Source: Casuarina equisetifolia (Eukaryota > Streptophyta > Magnoliopsida > Fagales > Casuarinaceae). From it: a DNA stretch of 64,000 bases. The notes beneath the pieces were generated by a model that was not told where the DNA came from, ran no database searches, and saw nothing but the letters and a program-made list of their open reading frames with translations. The first letter of the stretch is position 1, and every line of letters begins with the position of its first letter. The stretch spans positions 18,520,021-18,584,020 of the forward strand of contig CM052362.1 in NCBI GenBank assembly GCA_028551475.1. The letters run 5' to 3'. This document shows positions 12,637 through 24,190 of the stretch, in pieces. The position numbers were made by a program, and so were the translations under genes.

Positions 12637-13644
12637 TCAAATCTCATTACTAACCATTGACTTGTTCTGGATCATTGAATTCTTGCAGTGAGCAATGGCA
12701 CCTTGAATCGCGCTCTGCAACTCCTCCATCGACGAAGTGTCGGTGTAGTGCGTCCCTCCAACCCTACCCGTGCCCATATGTCCGTTCCGAGTAAGCACGC
12801 CAGAGTGACTTGGCGAGGACCGCATCGATGACGGGCAGCTCGAAACGCAGCTTCTCCTTCGTGGGTACCTTAAGTTTCCCGAGAAAGAGTGAGAAAACCC
12901 AGCGCCACTCTCTTTGCTCGCACTTTTGGTCCGTATTTCCGCATTTTTTCCAGATCTCTCTGCTTTCGTTGACAAAGGCACAGTGTTAGACGTCGAGGTC
13001 GTAACCACTCCCAGTTTCTGTTGATGCTCCTGTTGCTTTTGAGACAGCTTTTCATACAACGGCTTCACTTTCTTCAAGTACTTCCTAACAACCTCTTTAG
13101 CTGTAGCACTTATTCTCTTGACGGACAATCCGGATACGTTATCGGGGTCCCTAGTCTTGGGTTCTTTCCGAAATACCGATGAAAATCGTGACAGAGAGAA
13201 ATACTTGCTCTTCTTGATCTGGTTGTTCAACTGGATTTGACTTTGGGAGTTCGCGTTGTTAAGGCGCTTGAACTCCTCGTCCTCGGTGACCGAGCTGGGC
13301 CTGGACGAGTCGCACTCGGTGAGCAACGCGAGGTCGCTGTTGAAGGAGGAGTGGGAGTCGTTAGAGCTGCCGGTGGAGTCGCGGGAGGCCGTGGTGTCGG
13401 AGGCGGAGGAGGTGCTTGAGGAAGCGAGGAGTGTACGGACCATAGAAAGACGGGGAGAAAGGTGGAGAGGCAAGAGCTGGCCCTTGTAGAAGAGCTCGTC
13501 AGCTGGGCATAGAGTGGTGGAGGCTTTGCGAGGGGACACAGAAATGGTGAACTCGAAGTCCGAGGACGAAGAGGAAGAGAAGGAATGGGATGGTGAGGAT
13601 GGCAAAGTGTGGGATTTGGTGTCGCCGTGGTTTCTCTTCCCCAT
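12637..13644 (-). CDS. BKI1: BRI1 kinase inhibitor 1 (BKI1)
   Basis: An intronless 335-residue frame. BKI1 is a plasma-membrane-associated protein that binds the kinase domain of the brassinosteroid receptor BRI1 and keeps it inactive; on hormone binding it is tyrosine-phosphorylated, leaves the membrane and meets 14-3-3 proteins. The key pieces are visible. A serine-rich N-terminus leads to FEF (30-32) and PADELFYKGQLLPLHL (47-62). A basic KKSKYFS motif (144-150) has Tyr148 at the place of the regulatory tyrosine (Tyr211 in Arabidopsis, known from the family). RKYLKKVKPLYEKLS (187-201) is shared with MAKR proteins. An arginine/serine cluster (261-280) matches the 14-3-3 region. The C-terminal BRI1-interacting helix is MEELQSAIQGAIAHCKNSM (306-324). 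That helix separates BKI1 from the MAKR relatives. Length and motifs indicate a complete gene. Confidence 0.92.
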   Translation of the reverse strand: MGKRNHGDTKSHTLPSSPSHSFSSSSSSDFEFTISVSPRKASTTLCPADELFYKGQLLPLHLSPRLSMVRTLLASSSTSSASDTTASRDSTGSSNDSHSSFNSDLALLTECDSSRPSSVTEDEEFKRLNNANSQSQIQLNNQIKKSKYFSLSRFSSVFRKEPKTRDPDNVSGLSVKRISATAKEVVRKYLKKVKPLYEKLSQKQQEHQQKLGVVTTSTSNTVPLSTKAERSGKNAEIRTKSASKESGAGFSHSFSGNLRYPRRRSCVSSCPSSMRSSPSHSGVLTRNGHMGTGRVGGTHYTDTSSMEELQSAIQGAIAHCKNSMIQNKSMVSNEI

Positions 13645-13729
13645 CTTTGATCGCTACATCATCGGTCTCCGGTTGATGGTGAGAAATGGGTCTGAGAGCA
13701 AACTTGTGGAGAAGTCGGATGGATGTTTC

Positions 13730-13736
13730 TTATAAA
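13730..13736 (-). promoter_or_regulatory. Probable TATA box of BKI1
   Basis: TTTATAA on the minus strand lies 86 bases before the BKI1 start codon, giving a leader of about 60 nt. A second TATA-like site (CTATATAA, 13836-13843) lies further upstream and could be used instead. Confidence 0.45.
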
Positions 13737-13737
13737 T

Positions 13738-15600
13738 GGTTTTCAGAAGTCCGCCGTCGCTGTCCCACGCGCAGAGAAGGGACTTGGACACGACGTACCA
13801 CAGCTCTCGTCGTCCGGTATTGCTACTTGTGTACGTTATATAGCTGGATCTAGTTTCTGACTAAATCAATCACGGGGGATTTTGAAACGTTTCTTCCACC
13901 ATCTCTCTCTCCTAGCCTGCGCTGTGAGTGATACCGTCATGTGTTGCGATTACTTACGGCTAGGTCTCACGTGCCTTGAACGTGAAAGGTGGGGTTCAGA
14001 TCATGGGTTCCAAAGTTTGGGGTCGATATTTTATATCCCTCGGCTTCCTTTTGTTGCGTCGGGACGATACGGCTCGAAAGGCAGGGTGCTCTGACTGTTA
14101 GTTAATTAGTGCAAGCAACGTGCTGAATCAGACCACAGTTGTCCAATCTCGACAACAACAATATTTTTTTACAATCTTTTGGTAAGTTTAGGCGCTTTAA
14201 ACAGTTGTTTATGCTTTCCAAGATGTGATTCTTATTATGATCACTGACCAGTAAGCGGCGACGTATTATCATATGGCAAGCATGGATGTGGGTCAACGTG
14301 GCTCTGTTAGCCTGTCTTGTTCTCGATTCTTTTTCCTACAAAGCTTGTTCTTTTGGTGATTCTACAGCCTTTGACTGTCCTTAAGTAATGATGGGTAAAT
14401 TATCTGAGGCTCTCGAGCAGCGACGGAGAAGCAGCAATTTAAATCTCTTTTAACATTTTCCAAAACACTGTTTAAATGAATATTGAATCACGAGTAAGAT
14501 TAGATTCTCGAGACTCGATGAAGATCCCAACACACGGAGCTTCCTTGTTATAATTGCTGCCAGGCAACCAGCGTTGGGCATTGGAGCAATCCTTCTTGAA
14601 ACTCTGCTGCAGTGAGATACTTAATTCGGGCGCTAAAGACGTAGTCAAGTATCCTCTGTACCTTAAATGCGTCGAAGTGGCTAACCATGGTAATCGAAGC
14701 GTTGGGAAGCCAATTTAGGGGTCTGTGGGCTTCTGTCAGCGACTTCGGGAGCCCAAAAATAAGGAAAAACCCATCACCAGTCCACTTCACTCGCCCCTTT
14801 CTGCTGCATTATATCTATTTCAAGAAGATTTTTTTTTTCTTTGTTTATTTAAGAAGATTAAGTGAGAAAGCCCATCTATTGGATAAGTTTTTTTTTTAAT
14901 AATTTTTTTTCCTTAAATATATGCTTATATACACACTTAATATTAATTAAAACTTAAATAGTATCTATTACCAATCGAGTCTTGACGTACTTTTGTATCA
15001 TGATTTTTAATTTATCTTTTTTTTTATTAGTAACTTATAAACATATTTAGTATTAAAGCCTTGACTTAATAGTTAGTAACTTTTGTTAACTTACTGCTAA
15101 GTCAACAAACCTTGTTTTTAAATTTCATTGACTCTTTAAACTCAAATTTGATAATGTATTACATACATAGGAAATATAAGTTTTAGAATATGTGAGAGTA
15201 TAAGTAAACTTTGAAAGTCAATTCTGGTTGTTAGGTGCGAGGTCGCTATTTCGTGACACTGCAAATATGTTTGACGGGATAAAAAGGTTTCAATTTAAAG
15301 CTTATAAGGTAGGAATTTACACCTGGAAATCCTATCCTCAACGAGAAAAGAAAAAGAGACTTCAAATCCGTATGATAATTATTAATTTTTTTTATTTCAC
15401 GTTTCATTTTAATAATGACATGGTGGTATTTATCTTTGAAGGCATGATTAAGATTAGAAATTAGCAATAAATCAAAAAAGGTGTGGTCCAAGGGGGTGGA
15501 ATCCGAAAGAAGGCGTGGATTAGGTAGGTTGGCTTGAACCTGACCGGAACAAACCAAACTCTTACTTATCGCTACCGTCCTCTTCAAGCTGCCAACATTT
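13738..15600. other. Spacer between divergent BKI1 and cyclin T genes
   Basis: It contains the BKI1 upstream region on the left and the cyclin T promoter on the right. Between about 14830 and 15230 it is AT-rich with T runs. I see no gene, RNA or transposon protein. Confidence 0.5.
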
Positions 15601-15607
15601 ATAATTG

Positions 15608-15615
15608 TATATATA
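15608..15615 (+). promoter_or_regulatory. TATA box of cyclin T gene
   Basis: TATATATA, the centre of the palindrome GTATATATAC, lies about 30 bases before the first leader-like pyrimidine-rich sequence. Confidence 0.45.
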
Positions 15616-15639
15616 CTGGTGTCTTCGTTCAGTTATAAC

Positions 15640-15802
15640 TTAATCTAGGAACATCTCTTTTCTCTTTTCGTCCTCCACTCATTTCTCCGCCCAACCCTAA
15701 TTTCGTCGCGATTCCGATCTGATCCTCGCCCCGCTCTTAATCCAATTCACTGAAAATTCTTTCCCCTTACCCAATTACAAGATCTCGTTCTCCGATTGCT
15801 AG
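15640..15802 (+). other. Probable 5' untranslated exon of cyclin T gene
   Basis: A C/T-rich ATG-free leader ends in AG|GTAATT at 15802. It would be joined to an acceptor CAG at 16481-16483, eight bases before the first methionine codon of the protein. A long T run (about 15938-15961) lies in the intron. The exon start is estimated from the TATA box, not seen directly. Confidence 0.45.
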
Positions 15803-16491
15803 GTAATTGTTGCATCCTTGGCGTTTTCATATTCTGCTTTTCGCTTTCAGGGTTTTTCTTTAACTTTTTATTTGATTTTTTCTGTTTGGTGACTCCAGAT
15901 TTTATGCTTTATTTCTCAGTTTACTGATCGTCTGCGTTTTTTTTTTTTTTTTTTTTTTTTTTGTATATAGGTTTTAGCGTTTTATTATTTTTCTTGTTAT
16001 TGTGGTTGTTATTATACCTATTATGCGTTTTAATTATTATCGGAGACGAAGCCCTCGAGTTTTCGGGGTTCAGGTTAACCAGATATGTGGTTCAAATAGG
16101 TATGTTGGTATGACTGTAATATATGAATACATAGGCACATATTTGCCAGCGTCAGGGGCTATTAACCTGCATAGATATGGATTACCAAATAGGATTATTG
16201 TCAAAGTTTATTGGAAATTGAGTGTCAAATTTAAGAGGAATTCAAGGGAATAAACAACAAAATTTTGATTTTGGGCCAGAAAGATAGAAGGAAGTTCTTG
16301 AAATCAACGGTATATAAGCTTACTTTCTGAGAGTAAGAAGAGCATAATAACAAGAACATATACTTAAGAAAAGGACAAGCATTTGGTTATAGATTGGTAA
16401 TCATTGCGCTTTGTTCTCTAATTGTTCACCTGTTAAGCGGTAATGCGTTTTTAACACGGTTTGTTTGTTCTGTTATATGGCAGATACGGAA

Positions 16492-19400
16492 ATGTCCTTT
16501 CCACGGAATTTCCGTTCACAAGGAGGCACCACCAATGATGATTATCGGTCCTGCTTTGGTAGAAGCAACTTTGGCAACACCAGGAACCGGAACAGGAGCA
16601 ATTATGGTTATAGGAACCATACCAATATCAACGACTGCCTAGGGAAAGCCTGGCAGCATAAGGATAATTTATATCATGTTAGGCCCGATAATTCCACTCA
16701 TGTCAATCCAAACGGTTTTGGGGGACCTTCCTTGAAAAGGAGAAGGTTTTCAGCTTCTACATGGGTAGACAGTCGTAGACACTATGTGCCAACTGGCACG
16801 TATGACTCAACCTCTTCCACCTGCAATTATGCAGTCCCTCCTCCCACAGGATCCAGTGTACAGGCCTCTGCATCTACTAGCTCTAAACGTGACCGTTCAT
16901 GGTTAGAAGATGATGAACCAGTCTACATGTCTAGGGAAGAGATCGAGAGACACTCCCCATCAAGGAAGGATGGTATTGATGCACTTCGTGAAGCACATTT
17001 GCGGTACTCCTATTGCACCTTCCTTCAGAATCTTGGATTGCGATTGGACTTGTAAGCTCTTCTTCTCAAGTTTGTTTCTTAATCATGCTGTTTGCTTCTG
17101 ATTTATTTATTTATTTGAGTACTTGTTCCTGAAGCAGGTTCTAGAAAGAAGAAGTATGTTAGTTCTGTTACATTTTGGTGAGATTCCTTAATATTGCTGA
17201 TATTATCTGACATGTATCTTGCAGGCCGCAAACAACTGTTGGCACTGCCATGGTTCTATGCCACCGTTTTTTTGTTAGACAATCACATGCTTCCCATGAT
17301 AGATTTGTGAGTTTTCCAATTTTTTTAACTAGAATTTGTGGAATATGTTAGATGGTTAATTCTGATCTGACTCTTTTGCAGTTGATTGCTACTGCTGCCC
17401 TTTTTCTTGCTGCAAAGTCTGAGGAAACTCCACGCCCTCTAAACAGCATGCTAAGAGCATCTTGTGAAATTTCTCATAAGCAGGATATTTCTTTCTTGTC
17501 GTATCTGCTCCCTGTTGTGAGTATCTTTACAAACAAAAAATCTTTTCATTTTAGCTGTGAACGTAAAAGTCTGAGAGGTCTTTGCTTACCGTTGCAAAAT
17601 TTTATAAAGTTGCAGTATAGACCTTCTCCTGTTAGATTTACTGTATTCTATTTAATTCAAAATTTAGGTATTTTGTCTAAAGAAAGCACTTTCAGCAACT
17701 TGATCCTCATTGTGTTCATTAATGTGCTTTTAAAATGGTATTTGTTATTTAAAAGAATAAATTTGAAACTGCAACCCTTTACTTAATGTGACATGAGCTG
17801 TATTGTGTTAAACAGGACTGGTTTGAGCAGTATCGGGAACGAGTCATTGAGGCTGAGAACGTGATATTGACAACTCTAAATTTTGAGCTTAATGTACAGC
17901 ATCCATATGCTCCTCTTACGTCCATTCTCAGCAAATTAGGTCTTTCACAAACTGTTTTGGTCAATCTGGCATTAAGCTTGGTTAGTGAAGGGTAAGTTTA
18001 AAGCTTTCAGTATTTCTTCTTGTCTCTATCTCTTTCTCTCTTTCTTTGAAGGCATTGTGTTTCTACTGGTGCATTACATTAGCATTGACTGTTTTATTTA
18101 GTTTTAGCTCACCAAGATTGTTAATATGAACTTCACCTAAATTGTTTACCTTGAACCTATTGACTTATGTTTTGCAATGCTTCTGACCTGGTATCTTTCA
18201 ACTTTGGTTTGGGCTTGTCCGTGCTGAGAATTCTGTATTCTCACAAAGTAGTTCCGGTGAAAACATAGTGTAGGAAACAGGGTTTAGATGGTGGTTGTTA
18301 GAAGATGCTCAACCAATCTGCAGATTTGTTGGGTTCTGGAAGTGGTTCCAACTGACAAGATGGCTACACTGGTTTTCTTCCATTTTCATTGGGGAGGTTC
18401 AAAATTGAGTTTTGCTTGTATCACTAATTTTCTTCTTTGAGCAACTACTCTGTAGTTATTCTAGTATGGGATATTGATACTTTTGGCATGCATATAATTG
18501 CAGGGTCTACACAAGATTAGCGTGCTCGCATGTATGATATTCTTAGCTGGAGGGTTGATATGCTGTTCATGGAAAGTTTTGTTTTACATCTGAAGTTGAA
18601 CAGACGATGTGGTTTTGATGATTTTATCATGAGTACACCCTCTCGATTTGGTCATTGGCTATTAAAGATAGCCACTGGACTTCGAAAATCTAGTTTTGCT
18701 ATCTAGTTTTAATGTTGTATTCTTTTTCTAGTCACACTCTTTGTGGTATCCATTTGAGTTGAGTTCTCCTGATTCTCATACAAAGAAATGATTTTTGAGA
18801 CATCGAAACTTGCCGTCCATTTACTGAGCAACCTGTTGATTAGGCAAAGATTTATTAACTTTTTGGAAAGCCCATTCTTTTCCAGCTTTCTTTTCTTTCT
18901 TTCTTATGAACCACTGGGGATAGTTTTTTTTTTTTTTATTTGAAAAAAAAAAGGATTTAGCATAAATGCTACCAAGTTTTTGTCTACCATAAAACTCCGA
19001 AATGAAAATTTAGGTTCTTTTTCTCCTAAACCAGTTTGGATGTTGTAACAAATTAACTTGATGTATTATTTTCTGCCCCTTAGTATTTGTAATGATATTT
19101 TTTGTTTAGCATCAGTGAACTTCATCAGCTTCAACCAAGCGTTACAAAAATGAGAAGCTTCCACCAATTTAGGAATGCTGCAGTGGATGTATATTTGTGC
19201 TGTTTGACTTGGGCTTCATTTCCATTACTTAAGTTCTCTTTCCTAGTAATAAATGATGGACAATAAGTACGCTTTAATTCAACTCATTTGGGCTGGATAG
19301 GTACTGAAAGAATAGATATGAATTTGGGAATCTGGAAATGAACGTCATAAAATCATTGACATTAAATCAAGCTGGACGTATAGCAAGCGTAATTCCCTGC

Positions 19401-22400
19401 CTGTCTTTGCTATCTTTATTACCCTTATGGGTCTGTTGCTTTGGTGCTAGCAGTTGCCCAGTGAGCAATGGTTAAATTGGATGGTTTTTTCCATAGCAGC
19501 TATGTTACTGATGCTTTACAGGTGCTGTTGGTCCACGATATCTGGAGGAATTCATTAGGAGTTGAAATTTCTATTATATATTCTCTATTTGTGTGGCTGC
19601 TGTGGAGGTCAATTAACTGCATTTTTTCTTTTTTTGGGTTAAGGTGGGGTTGGTTTGGAGATTTAAGCGTTCATTCCTGTGCATGTCAAAGGAATATCAG
19701 ATTCAAAATCCTTTGATGGCTTCTGGTTTGATAGAACTTAGTAATTGAGGATATTTCACTTGGCAATATTACCTTCAAAGAGTGGAAAACTGGTGATGTG
19801 GATGTATGTCGATTCATGCATCTTGAGACGGAAAACGAGAGAGTAATTATCGTAGACAATGAGTTTAATATCTGGAAAGTGTAATCACGGAGGGAGTCAT
19901 TTTCTGCCTCCTTTCTTTGCTTCTATTGTTATATTACAAGCTGAGGAATAGGTAATTGGTGGCTTATGCTACTGCTTGCCTAGAGTGTCATGATATTTTT
20001 GGCGTCATCTCAGTCCTTGACCATTATGTGTGAAGTTAACATGATATTCTTTACACTGCTTTGTTAATGTTGTTTCCAAACCAAATGAACCTTGTGCTGT
20101 AAGCACCTCTTAGTGTCCTTATTGCCTCTGGTCTTTGGACTCTTTGATGGTGATCTCTCATTTGGTAACTTAATGCTTAGTATTCCCAACTTCCCTCATC
20201 AGCCATCCTCACCCCTGAAAAGGTGCTTGCACAGCTAATTTCATCTCCATGTGACCAATTTCCTCTCCAACTATCAAGATTGAATTGTTTTTATTTTGAA
20301 GTCTTAGTATTAGAATACAGTAGAAGATTATACACGTTCCCAGCGTGACATTGGTCTCACGATCTTAAGTATGCTTTCCTTATTATCCAAGAAATTTATA
20401 GTCATACTGACTTTTATTGTTGCAACTAAATGTTATATTTTTATCTTGCTATCATTGTAACCATTGTTGAAACTTTCTATTACTGATCCTATTCTAAAGA
20501 TAACCTGAAAAAGTTTTGTACTACCTATTTAACCAAAGGATCAATATCTTTGAGATATATTCAGTAACGTCCTTTTTATCATCAACTCATTATTAATGGT
20601 ATTATTAATATTATTTGTGTTACTTTTATATATATAAATATAATTTGTGTTCCAACTTTGATATTTTGGGTTTTAAAAATATGTTTTCCCAATATATTTA
20701 TTCAGTAATAGGATATCGTTTTTGTTAAGAGTTATATCATGATTATTCACTAGTCTCTTCTGCTATTGTAATTCTCTTTTCTTCCTTTTTAAAAAGTTTC
20801 CTTGGCCTCTGAGTTCTTTCAAACGTTCTTCACAGTCTGAATTACCTATTGTATCTGGATTTTAAATGTGGTGGTGAAGTTTCATTTCTGGATATGGTAG
20901 TACATTTGCTTTTATTTTATCTTGTATAACCAAAAAAAGAAAAAGAAAAAGAAAAGAAAGGGTAGTACATTTACCCTTCAAAAAGAGATAATATGAACAT
21001 ACCTTACCACTTTCAAGGTGATATCCTAATTTTTAGAGAACACCAGACTTATAGTTCATCTGAAGAGAACTTCTGTACAGGCTGCCTTCTATCACATGCT
21101 GCGGCAACCCTTGTAACTTTCTGCAAAGGCAGCTCTAATTAAGAGCTTGATTGTCATTTCTTCCAAAAGGTTATCAGCAAGTCTTGTAATGCCCTATCCT
21201 GTATATCATTTTTACTGAGAACTCCAATGTAAGAAAGGGAGAGAAAAGATAGATAGTAGTTTGTGCTCAATATTTTTGATTCACTATGATGTGAACAATG
21301 ATTCTAGCATTATCTCAAGCCTGCAATATCACTCCACTAGAGGATTTTGGATGGCATCTTTCATGTGGGATTATATGCATGTCCTATTAGCATGAAAGCA
21401 CAAGTGTCAACCAACCTGTCCAGAAGCAGAAGACGCTGGTATTTGCTTTGCGAGGTTTGATTGCATCATGCAGTTGCTTCCTGTTTGCTAGCCCATTTGA
21501 ATTGTATGTCTCTGGAGTTAAAAGCCCCTGCAGCAGAATTTTTCCTTGGAGTTTGGTGTGTTCACTAGATGAGTATTTTGTTTGCAATAGTTTTGGTACT
21601 CTATCAGCAATCCTGCAGAGATTCTTGGAAATATTCTACCTGAGTTGCTGCAATTTTTAGTTGGTAAGGAAAAGATAACTTGTCTTCCTCTTTTCACTTG
21701 AAACCGATGGTTGATTGCATGCTTATGAATTTGACGTTTGCTATGGATAACTGTTGTACCTTTGTAGCTGACATAATTTTTGTCAAGGTGGAAATGTTTG
21801 TTCGTTATACAAGGCCTTGAATGTTCTTTTCCTGTAGCACCAGATCGTTGGTTTGATTATTCATGGCTCCTTCTCCCAATGCTGGTTAATGTTGGTGGTG
21901 CTGCTGTTATTATCTTGCCTTCTAAAGAGTTTAATATTTTGTTTTGCAGGCTTCGAAGCTCACTGTGGCTTCAGTTCAGAGCTCATCATATTGCCGCTGG
22001 AGCTGTCTACCTTGCAGCTAAGTTTCTGAACTTGGATCTTGCCTTCTATCATAATATCTGGCAGGAGTTCGAAGCATCACCAGCAGTTATTGAAGGTATT
22101 ACTTTTTGGCATAATTGTTTTCAGAAATTCTCAATTTACAGACCCTTATTGGGTTTAAATTCTTGAATTTGACTGCTTGAGTTCATGTCAAACTTACCAA
22201 ATCTCTCTCATCTCTAGAGTTCCATCATTTCAAGTTATCTGATACCGTGAAAATCTAACCTTTTGGTCAAGTGGATGAGAAATTCAAATTAGCATCATTG
22301 TTTTGTGTCGACAATGATGGATCACCGACAAGCACCCTCTTAACCTTAAACAATAATAGACTTCTGAATCTGGAACTGCTTTACTAGTTATTCATTCCAT

Positions 22401-22473
22401 CCTACGTTGGTAGATGATAAGCTCGTGTTATTGTTTGGCAGATGTATCACAGCAATTGATGGAGCTCTTCTGA
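16492..22473 (+). CDS. CYCT1;3: Cyclin T (short CYCT1;3 type)
   Basis: Exons 16492-17051, 17225-17306, 17382-17516, 17816-17991, 21950-22095 and 22442-22473 join with matching phases into 376 residues. T-type cyclins pair with CDKC/CDK9 kinases in P-TEFb, which phosphorylates RNA polymerase II for elongation, in the nucleus. Residues 1-136 form a low-complexity N-rich/R-rich/S-rich lead with a basic LKRRR (81-85). The first cyclin box begins at [20 protein letters not shown] (137) and includes [17 protein letters not shown] and LFLAAKSEE. The second follows from [10 protein letters not shown] through [16 protein letters not shown], and the protein ends [10 protein letters not shown]. It lacks the long C-terminal tail of CYCT1;4/1;5, as in Arabidopsis CYCT1;3, but its N-terminal lead seems longer. 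An ATG at 16477 is in frame but lies in the predicted intron end. Intron 4 is nearly 4 kb (17992-21949) with no recognised insertion. Confidence 0.9.
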
Positions 22474-23900
22474 AAAGGCTAGCAGGACAATTGGATGGCT
22501 ACTTGTTAATGTTACTTTCCGGTTCCTGTGGGTAAATACTCTCGCATGATGTGTGATGTGAAAGGGATGATAACAACGACAATCGGCACGTCTTAGGTGC
22601 AAGTAGGATAAGGATCACCGGTGACCAATATGCAAAATTAGAGGACATGATGCATGTGCTCGGAGGACTGGTTGTAGAACTATATGTTTAAATATATCAT
22701 TGAAATGAGTGGTTAAAAAAAAAAAAAAGAGCGGGACCCTTCTTTCCTTTTGTTTATTCAAATGTATTTTATCTTCTAATTGCCGGCTTTCATTCAACAG
22801 AATTTGGACGTCTTATTTTAATGATATAGAAAGCCCCAACAAGACGAAAGTGCAGCGTGGCTTCACAAATACGTGCGGATCTTATTTCCGTTGCCAACCG
22901 GTATAAAGTTGCGCTTAATGACGGGGTTGGCAAGTGGGGAAGATGGTTCGTTGCAAAATCCAGACGCCGACAGAGTCTGCGACCAGTCGTACTTGCCACG
23001 GGTTTTGTTTAATGTTCAACCCACAAATTTAAAGGCAGCGTCAATGGTAGCTTCTTGCAAAATGTGCCGCTTGGTTTGTTCGCCGATAAAAAGAGAGAAG
23101 GTATCTTACTTTATATGGACTCGTAGCTATTTCCGAAGGAAATAAAGCTCGGCCTGTACCTTCAAGTAGCAGATCAACAGCGCCTACCGGCGTCCGACCA
23201 AAATGTGCTACGAACTGGGAGGTTGTCCGGCATAAATGTTGCATTGCTTTTCTTAGGGATCCTTCTAAACAATTATTTACGCATTTGTGGATCTTATCTG
23301 GTTTAAACGTCAACGAAGCGCAGTAATTGTAATCACGCGATCAACATGTTACATTCTCTTCACGTTTTTTCCTACTAAAATGATTTATCTGTTGTGTAAA
23401 TTCTTTTGGATTGCTTTTCTACAAATGATTTCAATGGGTAAGTTTTTGCAAAAGACAGCTTTTATTATTGTACTTGTAAAATGTGATATTTTAGAAGAAG
23501 GACATGAAAGAGAATCTTCGTATTATTGAGCCGAGTTCCGTCTCTTAAAGGGAAATGCGAATGATTTGACATTGATGTCGGTATATCTGAGAGGATATTT
23601 ATTTTGCCTCTCCCACCGCACGTTCGGCCGAGATTCCTCCATGGCATACAATAAAAACGAAAACGTCTAACGCGTCCAAAAGTCCAAACGCCAAGTTCTC
23701 ACGCAAGTCGCAGAGAACTTCACATGACTATTTCACGCATTAATGGAGGGCTACCGTCCCCGTTCTTAGTCGTTGTCCCATATTTGACCACCCAACTCCA
23801 AAAACAATAACAAAAAGAACCGAAAAGGTGAGAATAAAAAGGCAAAAAAGCAAATGAGGACGCCCAGGGGCGGCACCCGGAGAATCCGTTTTACTGCAAG
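22474..23900. other. Cyclin T 3' region and LACS6 upstream region
   Basis: The left part should contain the cyclin T 3' untranslated region. An A run lies at about 22714-22727. The remainder leads into the LACS6 promoter. No gene is supported. Confidence 0.5.
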
Positions 23901-23912
23901 TTTGACGTCAAA
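23901..23912. promoter_or_regulatory. Palindromic bZIP-type element before LACS6
   Basis: TTTGACGTCAAA is a perfect 12-base palindrome with a TGACGTCA core, the site bound by many plant bZIP factors (C-box/TGA type). It lies 18 bases upstream of the LACS6 TATA box. Binding is inferred. Confidence 0.5.
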
Positions 23913-23930
23913 GTTGGAGATCGGAGTTTC

Positions 23931-23938
23931 TATATAAT
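23931..23938 (+). promoter_or_regulatory. TATA box of LACS6
   Basis: TATATAAT lies 260 bases before the LACS6 start codon; transcription would begin near 23965 and give a leader of about 225 nt. Confidence 0.5.
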
Positions 23939-24081
23939 CAGTTCCCCGAAAGCCATATACGTTAATCCATATTTATCCCGAGTGCATAACCTTAATCGCC
24001 ATCCACATTGGGAAGCGTGCCGTGACCATTCTCTCTTATCCTTCCGTCGTCTTTTACGCAAACACCTGTTTCCTTTTCTGC

Positions 24082-24174
24082 ATGTTCAACGGATCCCAAG
24101 AAATAACTGGACCTCTTAACCTGCTCGCCGAGCTACACGGGTTCACGGACCGAACTAGAGGAACTTTCGCCTGA
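24082..24174 (+). promoter_or_regulatory. 30-codon upstream ORF in LACS6 leader
   Basis: An ATG at 24082 opens a 30-codon frame ending in TGA at 24172-24174, 16 bases before the LACS6 start. If transcription starts near the TATA box proposed at 23931, this frame lies in the mRNA leader and could reduce translation of LACS6. Whether its peptide is conserved is unknown. Confidence 0.4.
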
Positions 24175-24190
24175 GCATAAAAGATTCTCC

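Noticed and set aside
16465-16491. Earlier cyclin T start (ATG at 16477)
   Set aside because: The ATG lies before a good CAG acceptor of a probable leader intron; it would count only if that intron is kept.
17352-17786. 144-codon frame in the cyclin T gene
   Set aside because: It is exon 3 read through into the following intron; the donor at 17517 and the next exon fit the cyclin box.
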